A stretch of 64,000 nucleotides of DNA from NCBI RefSeq assembly GCF_032854445.1, contig NC_088304.1, positions 4,526,001 through 4,590,000 of the forward strand. The letters run 5' to 3'. The position numbers were made by a program, and so were the translations under genes. This DNA is from Liolophura sinensis. Taxonomy: Eukaryota > Mollusca > Polyplacophora > Chitonida > Chitonidae. Of this stretch, positions 31,532-62,935 are shown one piece after another. The notes under the pieces are model-generated. The model did no database searches. It was not told the DNA's origin and was given only the letters and a program-made list of their open reading frames with translations. Each line of letters begins with the position of its first letter. Position 1 is the first letter of the stretch.

Positions 31532-32344
31532 ATGGCAGCGACTGTTGGTCTAGCCGTCGCTATCTTTCTGATGGGTTTTGGTTTGGCAATTGTACATGGC
31601 CAACACGTGAACACGTTCTGCATATTGCAATACTGCTCGTCAGAAATGAGCGCGTGCGCCTTGGACAGGAACTGCAAATTGGCATTGGCGTGCGTGCAAG
31701 ATTGTGCGTCCAACCTAACCTGTTCGTTCGGCTGTCTGAATTCCTACGATGATGCCGAGTTTGACGCTTTCATGAAGTGCACTGCCACCGATCATGACTG
31801 TATCCAGCTGAGCCCTGACACACCTACCCAATGTCATCCACCAGCTACTACTCTGACCAACTTTACCTTGGAGGACATAAAAGGCGTCTGGTACACCGTC
31901 AAAGGCTACTGTCCGGCATCTGACTGCTTTAACTGCCAAACATCCACTTACACCATCGGTCCTCAACCCCTCCAAGGACAAGTAACCTGGAAGTATGACG
32001 TCATTGCTTCTGACGGCACCCTCCGTCATTTGCAGACTGTGGAAACATTTATTCAACCGGATTCTCAAAATGGCGGTATTCTGAACATCACACGTACCCA
32101 GTTCGGACTTGACGGACAAGAACAGTACCGTATCTTGGCTTTTTCTGGTGACGATGGCTATATTTTTGTGTATCACTGTGCAAATATGGGCGGTATTGTT
32201 TATGAAGGGGCATTCGTCTATTCACGAACGCGAACGCTGACGTCGTCGGCGCTAAGTCAGCTGATGTCACGCGCCGAAGCCTACGGATACAACATCACCA
32301 CCTTTTGTTCCCCTAACACATCTGGATGTACCTCGGTGGAGTGA
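31532..32344 (+). CDS. Secreted violaxanthin de-epoxidase-like lipocalin
   Basis: An intact single-exon gene encodes 270 residues. Residues 1-23 are a signal peptide. Residues 30-101 form a Cys-rich domain with 11 Cys spaced as in plant VDE: CILQYCSSEMSACALDRNC and LALACVQDC align with CACLLKGCRIELAKC and VACLQTC. Residues 108-265 are the VDE lipocalin domain: NFTLEDIKGVWY (GxW at 118-120), SDCFNCQ against plant FDAFDCQ, QGQVTWKYD against VGNISWRIK, YRILAFSGDDGYIFVYHC, and YEGAFVYSRTRTL against YGGAVVYTRSSVL. The Glu-rich C-terminal region of chloroplast VDE is absent. Plant VDE converts violaxanthin to zeaxanthin at low pH with ascorbate; catalysis here is unproven, and a carotenoid-binding or other lipocalin role is equally possible. 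Family assignment is firm, function is not. Confidence 0.9.
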   Translation: MAATVGLAVAIFLMGFGLAIVHGQHVNTFCILQYCSSEMSACALDRNCKLALACVQDCASNLTCSFGCLNSYDDAEFDAFMKCTATDHDCIQLSPDTPTQCHPPATTLTNFTLEDIKGVWYTVKGYCPASDCFNCQTSTYTIGPQPLQGQVTWKYDVIASDGTLRHLQTVETFIQPDSQNGGILNITRTQFGLDGQEQYRILAFSGDDGYIFVYHCANMGGIVYEGAFVYSRTRTLTSSALSQLMSRAEAYGYNITTFCSPNTSGCTSVE

Positions 32345-32363
32345 GGGAGGCAACTATAAACGT

Positions 32364-33005
32364 ACAGTTACTCAACTCACCTTCTGCTGATGTTTTAGTT
32401 TACTGAATTATCCATCTGCTGACGATATAGTTGACTCATTTCTCCTACTGCTGATGTCACAGTTTACTCATATCTCCTACTACTGACGTTACAGTTAAAT
32501 CATTTCTCCTTTTAGCGATGTTACACTTTACCCCATTCTCCTTTTGCTGATGTTGCAGTTTACTCATTTCTCCTTCTGTCCATGTTACTTTTACATGATT
32601 TATTTCATTGGTGTTTTCCGTCGTACTCAAGAATATTTTACTTATACGATGGAGGTCAGCATTATGGTTTGAGGTGACCGGGCACAGAACGGAGGAAACG
32701 CACGATCATCCTCAGATTGCTGACACATCTCCCCACTTAGGGCCGACAGTCGATGTTACACTTTACTCATTTCTCCTTCTGCTAATGTTACATTTTACTC
32801 ATTTCTCCTTCTGTCGATGTTACAGTTTACCCAATTCTCCTACTGCTGATGTTACAGTTTACTCATTTCTCCTACTGATGTTATAATTTACCCATTTCTC
32901 CTTCTGATGAAATAATTTACTTTCTGCTGGTGTTACAGTTTACTCATTTCTTCTTCTGCTCATATTACAGTTCACTAAATGTTCCTTCCGCTAATTTTAC
33001 AGTTT
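32364..33005. repeat. About 32-bp minisatellite in the 3' UTR of the VDE-like gene
   Basis: Units carry GTTTACTCATTTCTCCT followed by (A/T)CTGCTGATGTTACA. The array starts about 20 bp after the stop codon and ends just before polyadenylation signals. A SINE (32597-32748) splits it. Confidence 0.9.
32597..32748 (-). mobile_element. SINE family A, truncated, inside the 3' UTR array
   Basis: Reverse tail GATTTATTTCATTGGTGTTT, then GTACTCAAGAATATTTTACTT and GATCATCCTCAGATTGCTGA. It stops before the head. Array units lie on both sides, so it inserted into an existing array or the array grew around it. Confidence 0.8.
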
Positions 33006-33012
33006 AATTCTT

Positions 33013-33026
33013 AATAAAGGAATAAA
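33013..33026 (+). promoter_or_regulatory. Polyadenylation signals of the VDE-like gene
   Basis: Two AATAAA words (33013-33018 and 33021-33026) lie directly after the minisatellite, about 670 bp past the stop codon. They would place the array inside the 3' UTR. Confidence 0.5.
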
Positions 33027-33782
33027 ATTTAAAGCTGTTATCCAACAGCGTTGCCCGGTTTCACGCTGGTTAGTCTTTTACCACTTCTGGTAGCCTGATA
33101 AAGTCTCTTGCATAAAGCTGGCATGTTGAATTTTGGTGAAAAATCGAACTATTTCTGGAGAGTGTTATCCGCAATGACGTGAAAAACACATATCGAACGA
33201 GGAAAATTCTTTGAAATGTAATTTCAAATGTAATGTCGATGTATTCTCAGAAATGTTTTTGTTCGATACAATTGTGCAGTTTTTAGAGCTGACCTACTTT
33301 TGAGGTAATTTCACTGGTCTTTTACAACCTACTTTGCATATCAAAGGACATTTAGAATCTTTGTGGTGCCATCCACTTAAAAAAAGATTTCATGTCAATA
33401 TCTTCAGTCGTTTGGGGGCGGAAGATTTTTAAGCTTATGAATAAATCAAAAATGCCCACCAAATCACGTGGCCGGTCAAACAGCACAAACATGTCAAAAG
33501 TTGCTTCATATTTTCGTTATTGCCACCTTTACCAGTTTTCTGTCACGTGACTTACAAATATGGGGGATATTGCACTTTTGCGGACTTTGAACGAAATTTG
33601 CGATAGAAGTACAGAAATAAGACCAGATTCGTGATCAGGACGTCAAACTATGTTAAGATATGGAAATTCAATTTTTTTTTCACATGACATCGCGTAAGAT
33701 GGAATGTTTATACTTCACATCTGTAAAAAATCCATTTCTTAAATATTACCGCATATGTACACCGGATCATCCAGCAAAAGAC

Positions 33783-33919
33783 GAATGGTCGTGGGTTTCT
33801 CCCGGGCTCTGCTCGGTTTCGTACCACCATTATGCTTGACGCTGCAGACTTATGTCATGTAAGTGAAATATTCTTGAGTACGGCGCAAAATATGAATCAA
33901 ATAAATAAATAAATAAATA
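33783..33919 (+). mobile_element. SINE family A, 3' half
   Basis: AATGGTCGTGGGTTTCTCCC, then GTAAGTGAAATATTCTTGAG, and the tail AATCAAATAAATAAATAAAT. Confidence 0.8.
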
Positions 33920-34314
33920 ACTACCAATGCAAATACGGGTCCTTCATGTATGTAGAAATTCTTAACATAGCACACATACTTGTATATACAACTTCTCTGC
34001 AGGTCTAAGATAAAACTTGAAACTGTGAACTGCCAAGCCTTTTAATGGGATCTTTATTCAGATAACAAAGATATCTAGATGCCTCACAGGAGTGTATACA
34101 TAGAGCCATAGATGTATGTATACATGCAGTTAGCAGCTGATATGGCCAGCTGGACGATTTCACACCAAGATATGCACATACATCTGTCAAGTGTATTTAC
34201 CCATCACATCTTCAGAAGTTATGCAGATCAGTTTGTTGAGTCACTGTGGCTTACATGCTATAATAGTGTGCACGTGTTAAAAACGTGCAAAAACGTTAGA
34301 GAAATGAATGGATG

Positions 34315-34620
34315 AATGCTTGGGGTTTAACGCCGTACTTAGCAATTTTTCAGTCATGTGACGACGGGGAGTCATTAGGTTTGTGTACATACACTGTGGC
34401 AAGGTGAGTCCATGCCACCAAAGTGCTGCTGTTTGCTAAAATCGGGCCAACCAATCCTGTTTCATGGCTCTAACCTCTCAGTGCTGAGCGCTACAAGCGA
34501 GGCAACAAAAAGTACCAATTTTAGTCCTTGGTATGACCCAACCCGGGTTTGATCTCGGATCTCCCGGCTTCGACGCGGGCGCTCTTTCCATTACCGTTAA
34601 ACCCCAAGCATTCATGCATT
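34315..34620 (-). mobile_element. tRNA-derived SINE, family B variant, minus orientation
   Basis: It starts with the reversed tail GCTTGGGGTTTAACGCCGTA and AATTTTTCAGTCATGTGACG. It ends with a tRNA-like head seen in reverse (ACCCGGGTTTGATCTCGG, GGCGCTCTTTCCATTA). The body matches the element at 8681. A second tail fragment (TTAAACCCCAAGCATTCATG) lies at its right end. Confidence 0.75.
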
Positions 34621-34624
34621 CGTT

Positions 34625-34777
34625 CTCCTGTCGAAGGAAGGTCTCCTAACAACCTGCGGAGGGTCGTTGGTTTCCCCAGCCCGCTGCCCGGTTTCCTCCC
34701 ACCATAATGCTGGCCGCCATCGTATAAGTTGAATACCGGCAAACACCAATCAAATAAATGCCGGTAAATAAAATAAA
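34625..34777 (+). mobile_element. SINE family A, lacking the head
   Basis: GAAGGTCTCCTAACAACCTG, CCACCATAATGCTGGCCGCC and the tail CACCAATCAAATAAATGCCG. It abuts the previous element directly. Confidence 0.8.
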
Positions 34778-34926
34778 TCAATGGCCAGCATACAATTGGC
34801 AGAGCTAGGCAAACGGTTTAGCCAAATGTCATTGATTTGGTGTTATCAATAATCTATTAGCAGGCGTCTTCTGTAACTTACTGTAAGCACGGAGGATACT
34901 GAGACCCGGCTGGAACGTGTGGCCAT

Positions 34927-35040
34927 GCTGCATTATGATGGGAGGAAACCAGGCAGAACCCGTGGGAAGCCCACGCCCATCCGGAGAGAAAGCCAGCACG
35001 AGGTGGGCTTGAACTCACAGCCATCGCAGAGACCCATGGG
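34927..35040 (-). mobile_element. SINE family A, internal fragment
   Basis: CATTATGATGGGAGGAAACC and GCTTGAACTCACAGCCATCG match the reverse complement of the family A middle and head. The 3' tail is missing. Confidence 0.65.
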
Positions 35041-35785
35041 TAATTGTGCTGCATTCGCACCTTGTTATCCTTGCACAGTCAGAGATTACAACATATCATT
35101 TGGAAGATGTACCACACACGTGTATATTCTAGCATAGCACTATAAGATATACGCCACTTTGAGTCATGATAAGCGTAAATGCACCGTCACGTATTTCAAG
35201 TATATGGGGAACACCAACAAAGCTCATTTTCCTTCAAGCATGTATATAAATTTAACATCAACACAGCATATATTTAAACTGCCCATGAACTGTCATGTTG
35301 CATGGAGGCAGGAAACCAGGTTAGTTTTGACAAATTTTCAACTGTTGAAATTGAAGTTGAAGTTTAGTGGCCAATTGACCCATGAAGGCTTATAATCTAC
35401 CTATAAAGGATATAATGAGCCTGTCCATTTCATGATAGTTTATTGGGAAATATTTAAATGTACTTTGAAAATCGGGAATAGGGATAATACATGGAATAAG
35501 TCACCAACATGAAGTAACAGGGTGAAAGCTTTAAATCAAGATCAAGGGAGATCAATCGCCCAATAGCCTGAAAGTACTGGTTTGATGCATGGAATGAGAG
35601 TTTTGTCCCTTGTGTGTATGAACACGTGCGCAACGTTTTTCTTTCGTTTTTTTAAGCCGCGCTGAGGACGCATGACTACACCAATCATCGTTAATGTTGC
35701 GTACAACTTGCAACTTGCCGAGCAAAGATACTCAGATGTCTTGCGTGTCCTGTGATCTACATAAAATAATACAGATATGTTAAAT

Positions 35786-35789
<4 letters not shown>

Positions 35790-35821
<32 letters not shown>
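35790..35821. repeat. (TA)n microsatellite
   Basis: About 16 TA dinucleotides in a row. Confidence 0.95.
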
Positions 35822-35823
<2 letters not shown>

Positions 35824-36099
35824 GAGAAATTTATTCGAGAAATCTTATGAATTTTTTCTTGGGTCGTTTATTAATTTGATTTCGATATGTGAGTGTTCCC
35901 ATTTTATTTCAGTTAAAACACTGCAGTCTGACAAAATGTACCGGTTTTTTGTTTCGTTATGACGATACTTCAGCAATTATTCCCCGCGATGTCAAAACGA
36001 CCACTTTGTTTACGACAAACTGATTAAATATAGTCTGCGTTCAGAGCACATGAGTGACAACTCCTCTGTCGGCTGCACCCACATATGCCATGTATCATT

Positions 36100-36245
36100 T
36101 TTATAACGGGTGATTGGTCGAGTTGCGTAGGCGGAAGTCGTTTCCCACGTGATGATGACGTCAGACGGAATCTCTCTTTCACAAGTTACGACGACCATAA
36201 CGGAGGCGATCTTCTGTGCACTTTTCCCGGTCTCTGGGAAGCACA
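36100..36245 (+). promoter_or_regulatory. Probable S6 kinase promoter / 5' UTR
   Basis: Within 150 bp of the ATG are an inverted CCAAT box (ATTGG, 36113), an ETS-like GCGGAAGT (36131), an E-box CACGTG (36146-36151) and a perfect CRE palindrome TGACGTCA (36156-36163). There is no obvious TATA box. The clustering fits a housekeeping promoter; binding is inferred, not shown. Confidence 0.5.
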
Positions 36246-57247
<21,002 letters not shown>

Positions 57248-57298
57248 GTCCGGCAGTGAACATGAGTAGCTGAGTCCCTAGGAATTACTTCAACTGAG

Positions 57299-57352
57299 AG
57301 GTGGTGGGGGGTGGGGGGTGGGGGATGGGATGGGGGGTGAGGTGGGGGGGAG
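57299..57352 (+). other. G-rich tract with quadruplex potential
   Basis: Eight or more runs of at least three G occur in about 55 bp (GTGGTGGGGGGTGGGGGG and so on), starting about 50 bp after the S6K stop. On the RNA strand this could form a G-quadruplex. Confidence 0.75.
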
Positions 57353-60300
57353 ACAAAGTCTTTTCATTAGTTTTTTTTTTTTTTTCTCTTTGATCTTCCA
57401 CAAAATACACTGAAAGCACAAACAAATATTTTGTGTCAAATTTTTGACAATTTTATTGTAAAATTCTGAAGTGGCATAACAGAAAGTTTGGTGTATATAA
57501 TGTCATAGGGGACTTATTCTGAGATTCTTTGAAGGGTTCATATGAGGTGTGTGGAGTTTGAAGGCATGGTTTGAAACATGTTCTTGAGGTGTGTGTGGGG
57601 TTTGGGGGAAGGGGTATGTGGGCAGAAAGATGGGATGAAAACAATGAAAGGAAACACATTCAAGTGGATTTAGTTTGAATTAGTCACTCGCTGAATCCCC
57701 ACTGGTTTTTTCACTTGTCCAATCGAGAACACAGAATAAGGCATGTCGTTGTGTGGCTGCTTTGGTGTAGTTTGTTCTCTGTGTTTCTTTGTTCTTCTGG
57801 AAATATTTTAGTAAGGCAAAAAAAAAAAATTGACTCTTTAAGTGATTTTGGCATGCTGCTCTGTCCATTTTGTATTTGACTGGAAAATTTATTAATAGAA
57901 ATAACTCATTTTTTTTTGTTTAAATCCTGGCAATCATTTATCACATGACAAAACATGGATTTGTTTTTGAAATTTGGCCAAGAGAAAAATTTATTATTTT
58001 TGAAATTTTGTGCATAAGGAATGGATACATGTGGGATACATCACTGGTTGTTGAGGGCAAAGAAAGCATTATGGTGAAATGTATGTCTGATGAAAGATTA
58101 TTAAAAACTGTCCAAAAAATGAAACTTGGGATCAATACTGGCCGTTTTTTGACCATACATCCGGAGCAGTGACATCAGGTTGTTGCTACTTAAAACACAT
58201 GGATTGGTAGAGTCCATCACTCAAAATGCATATGCGCGTAGAGGGATGGATACATTAACCAAACAGACCTTGGATTGAACTATTTCGAGTAAAAAATATG
58301 GATGTGACATCACTGATAGCCTCTGGGTCGTTACAGCCAACTGTAGAATCTCATGTGATCATGTGATCTTTACTCAGATGAAACACTTTCGCACTACTTT
58401 CCCGGGCAGTTTTCAGTGGTCTTTCATCTGATAATATGATGCTTCATTTTTAGTGTTTTGTTTGGTTTTAATGGAACACTATGGGGCATGGGAGTGGAAT
58501 AAACGAAAATAAGAACCATGATTTATTTTTATATATAATGGGTTTTTTTTTGGATCAAGAAACCTTTTTAGACAATTCCAGTATCCTATGGAAGAAAAAT
58601 ATTACCTTTGATTAGTAAATTTACTGATATGTATAGTTCTTCCTGAGGAGCATCTATCTTGTCTTCAACATATCTTTTCAGCCTGTTCAATTTTACCATA
58701 TAATTTTAAGACCACTTATTTTTGTAAAAAATTGGCATGGTTTACGTTTTAATCCTGCTTAATTTCTTATGTCTAATTCTTGGTCTTAAATAATTTAAGA
58801 ATGAAAATTCCTTCCTGTTTTTGGCGGGATAGCCCTCTTGTCTTTTGAGTCCCATGTGTTTGAATGTATTTTTTTTTTTTTGCTCTTTTCTTTTTTTAAA
58901 ATTCTGTTGATTATTTTCTGGGTTTCTGTCCATTGATTTGCTCCATCCTAACACATGCCCAATCAACTCTTATCTCTCTGTTTCTACAAACTTTAGCTTT
59001 TTTACCAAAGGTGAGTGCGCCTGTTTTTGTAATCCCCAGGAGCGTTTTTATAATAGTGTTGACTGCATGACTGTCTGCCGTTGTCGTTGTTTCTTTCTCT
59101 TTTTGTTCCTAGACTTCAGTGTCCCCTTACTTTTGCCGTGAGCCCTATGCTTCTCTGACCTTGGGAGGTTATTGGGTACATTACTTAGGCCTTTTCTCTT
59201 TCATCTTTCATGCATCTTTACATAAAGTTATCATGACCCATATTTCAACATTCATATAAATACTTGTAGATAATACAACATATAGAAAGCTCTGCACACC
59301 TCGGCTGCACATGTATATATATATGTATATATCACTGTAGCAATAATTAATGTAGAAATATTGTTCCAAGGTTAACATATGTACAAGCCTCCATTTTCAT
59401 ATAGCGGTAAGCTAAGAATACATATGCACAAGCCCTCAGCAAACAGACGGCTGTCAATAGGCACTGAGGGAGTGAACCAATGCACTTATCCATCCATGCC
59501 TCAATAACTTTGTAATTTAGTTTCTGTTTGCAAAGAATTAAATTACAGCGTATTTTCTGATTTATTTCTGTAACTGTAACTTTAATATGGCTCCAATATT
59601 ATCACCTAGGCAGTTCATATTATATGTTCAAATCATAACATATAAAGTGTGGGAAGAATATTAGTAGATAAGTCATGCACCTGTGCCTGAGCCATGTTTC
59701 TCAACAGCTAATTTACATATATTCAGTGCATATGGTAATTTTGAATTATGCCAAAGCATCTAAAGCAAGGTGTTCACTTCTTGCAGCTTTTTAGTCAAGA
59801 AGTTTTCCAGATATATAGTGAAAGGGCCTTTCTTTTTCTCCACCAGTAAACCTATGTACAGGGGAAATATTATAATGTTAACAGTTTGTTTTACCTCACA
59901 TTCCAAAAATTCAAATAAGGACTTTATAGAAATTCCTGGATCCAACACTGCAGTAATCAAGTAAATCAATACATGTATATATTGATTTTACTTAAGGCAA
60001 TAACAGCTCTTAAAATCACATCCAAGGAACAGAATTACAATGTAAGACGAGTGCGCAGAGATGAAATCACTGTAACAGTGTGTATTTAAAGTATATGTAG
60101 ACTTGCAAGAAAAGTGAAAATTGACCCAAAGCAGGGAGGACACATGTTTGTCTAAAGGATAGTGCAATATTACAATGGTTGTTTTTTTTAATGTGCTGTG
60201 GTATTTAAGAAGCCTAGAGCCTAGCCTTGTGTGCTTTTGACTTAGATTTGTGTGTCTGTACATGTATTGACTCTTAAGAGTCTTGGAGGTGATGGTTTTA

Positions 60301-60546
60301 TAGTATTAGTTTCAGCTGGGCTACAATATATGTCACATTGTACCCCAGGTTTCTGACATCCATACTCTCGTTAACAGAATCTGAGGGTTTGTCATAGACT
60401 TTAGTTTGCTCACCTTTTTTTATTGACTATCATTAGAAAATTAAAATCCTGTTTGTTCATCAAAAATAATGTTCATAACATAAATGAGCATAATATTGCA
60501 TATATCTTAAGGCTACAGAATTTATCAAGCTACTCTTTGGTCTCTG

Positions 60547-60690
60547 TGGGAAGGTCTGACAGCAACCTGCGGATGGTGGTGGGTTTCCTCTGGGCTCTGC
60601 CAGGTTTCCTCCCACCATAATGCAGGCCACCGTCGTGTAAGTCAAATATTCTTGAGTACGGCGAAAACACCAATCAAAAAAATTAATAAA
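60547..60690 (+). mobile_element. SINE family A, lacking the head
   Basis: TGGGAAGGTCTGACAGCAAC, CTCCCACCATAATGCAGGCC and a tail ending CACCAATCAAAAAAATTAAT. Confidence 0.85.
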
Positions 60691-61430
60691 TCACTCTTTG
60701 GTCTCGACTTATGAAAAAATTAGCGTTACACTTAGACTTTGACTTGGACTTTGTAATGCATATAGACCTGCGCTTGAAACCTCTACGTCTTTTTTTTCTT
60801 GACAAGGTTACTATAAAAGTAAAATTTGTTTTAGTTTTATGTATTTTATTTTAACATGAAATGAAGTCAGTATTTTGATTTCATTTTTGAAGAGGTTGTG
60901 GACATTTTCCAATTCAGTGAACTTTAAAATGCATCTTCAAAATGACCAAGGTCACAAAGTTGTTCGAAACTCAGTTGAAGAATCTGAAATGTGCCAAAAA
61001 CAGATCCATGTATTCAATATTGTCAATACAGTACAGGTTAACGAGCATGTTACAGTTTGACATGGGCTATATACATATATATTTGTGGGTAATTACATAT
61101 ACATCCTGGACCTGTATACTCTCTGTTGCTGCCCAGTAGACTGTTCACGCATGTAATTGGATGAGGAGACAATGATCCGGCTCCCAAAGACCCTTGTATC
61201 ACAGCTTTTGTCATTGTTTCATGTCTATTTGCCAATGTATTTGTTCATTTATTCTGGTGAAAGGTAGATTTGGACTTATGTGTGATATGTGATATATGTA
61301 CATATTTATTTAAATCTGTTTACCTCTCACTTTTTCCCCCCGTGTCTCAGCAGAAGTTGTGCGAAAGAAATCATTTTATTTCATTTCAATTTTTGTCTTG
61401 TATATGTAAATTCCAAAAAAAATTTAGTCA

Positions 61431-62935
61431 GGGAATCAGGATGTTGACTCTGATGCACAACTTCCATGTTATCATATGATCAGGATCTTGACTCTGATGC
61501 ACAACTACCATGTTATCATGTGATCAGGATGTTGACTCTGATGCACAACTTCCATGTTATCATGTGATCAGGATGTTGACTCTGATGCACAACTTCCATG
61601 TTATCATGTGATCAGGATGTTGACTCTGATGCACAACTTCCATGTTATCATATGAGCAGGATGTTGACTCTGATGCACACAGCTTCCATGTTATCATGTG
61701 ATCAGGATGTTGACTCTGATGCACAACTTCCATGTTGTCATGTGATCAGGATGTTGACTCTGATGCACAGCTTCCATGTTATCATGTGATCAGAATGTTG
61801 ACTCTGATGCACAACTTCCATGTTATCATGTGATCAGGATGTTGACTCTGATGCACACAGCTTCCATGTTATCATGTGATCAGGATGTTGACACTCATGT
61901 ACGGCCTCCACGTTATCATGTGATCAAGATGTTGGCTGATGCACAACGTCCATGTTATCATATGATCAGGATGTTGACTGATGCACAGCTTCCATGTTGG
62001 CTCATGCACAGCCTCAATGTTATCATGTGATCAGGATGTTGACTGATGCACAGCTTCCATGTTATCATATGATCAGGATGTTGACTGATGCACAACTTCC
62101 ATGTTATCATATGATCAGGATGTTGACTGATGCACAACTTCCATGTTATCATATGGTCAGGATGTTGACTCTGATGCACAGCTTCCATGTTATCATATGA
62201 GCAGGATGTTGGCTCATGCACAGCCTCAATGTTATCATGTGATCAGGATGTTGACTCTGACGCACAGCTTCCATGTTATCATATGATCAGGATGTTGACT
62301 GATGCACAACTTCCATATTATCATATGGTCAGGATGTGACTCTGATGCACAACTTGCATGTTATTATATGATCAGGGTGTTGACTGATGCACAACTTCCA
62401 TGTTATCATATGATCAGGATATTGACTCTGATGCACAACTTTCATGTTATCGTATGGTCAGGATATTAACTCATATCCACAGCTTCCATGTTATCATATG
62501 ATGAAGTTATGGACTCTGATGCACAGCTTCTATGTTATCATACAGTCAGGATGTTGACTGATGCACAACTTTCATGTTATCATATGATCAGGATGTTGAC
62601 TCTGATGCATAGCCTCCACATTATCATATGATCAGGATGTTGACACTCATGCACAGCTTCCATGTTGTCATATGATCAGGATGTTGACTCTGATGCACAG
62701 CCTCCACGTTATCATATGATCAGGATATTGACTGATCAACAGCTTCCATGTTATCATATGATCAAGATGTTGACAATCATGCACAACTTCCATGTTATCA
62801 TATGATCAGGATATTGACTCTGATGCGCATGTTGTCATATGATTAGGATGTTGACTGATGCACATGTTGTCATATAATTAGGATGTTGACAGATGCCCAA
62901 CTTTCATGTTATGATGTGAGCAGGATGTTGATACT
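61431..62935. repeat. 40-43 bp minisatellite (about 35 units)
   Basis: Units carry ATGTTGACTCTGATGCACAA followed by CTTCCATGTTATCATATGAT and CAGG. Shorter units lack the CTC of GACTCTGATG, giving two length classes that occur in runs. Repeated open frames here are by-products of the unit and not genes. Confidence 0.95.

Larger units (their letters stand above)
57248..61430 (+). other. S6K 3' UTR, intron or intergenic DNA
   Basis: AT-rich sequence follows the first stop of S6K. Apart from the G-rich tract at 57299 and a SINE at 60547, I see no confident exon. A weak candidate tail exon at 59113 is discussed under findings. Confidence 0.4.

Noticed and set aside
31532-32344. VDE-like gene as algal contamination of the assembly
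   Set aside because: The 3' region carries an animal-type SINE inside the same transcript region, and host genes flank it on both sides.
61598-62221. Open frames in the right-hand minisatellite
   Set aside because: Same reason: repeated unit, both strands, broken by unit length changes.
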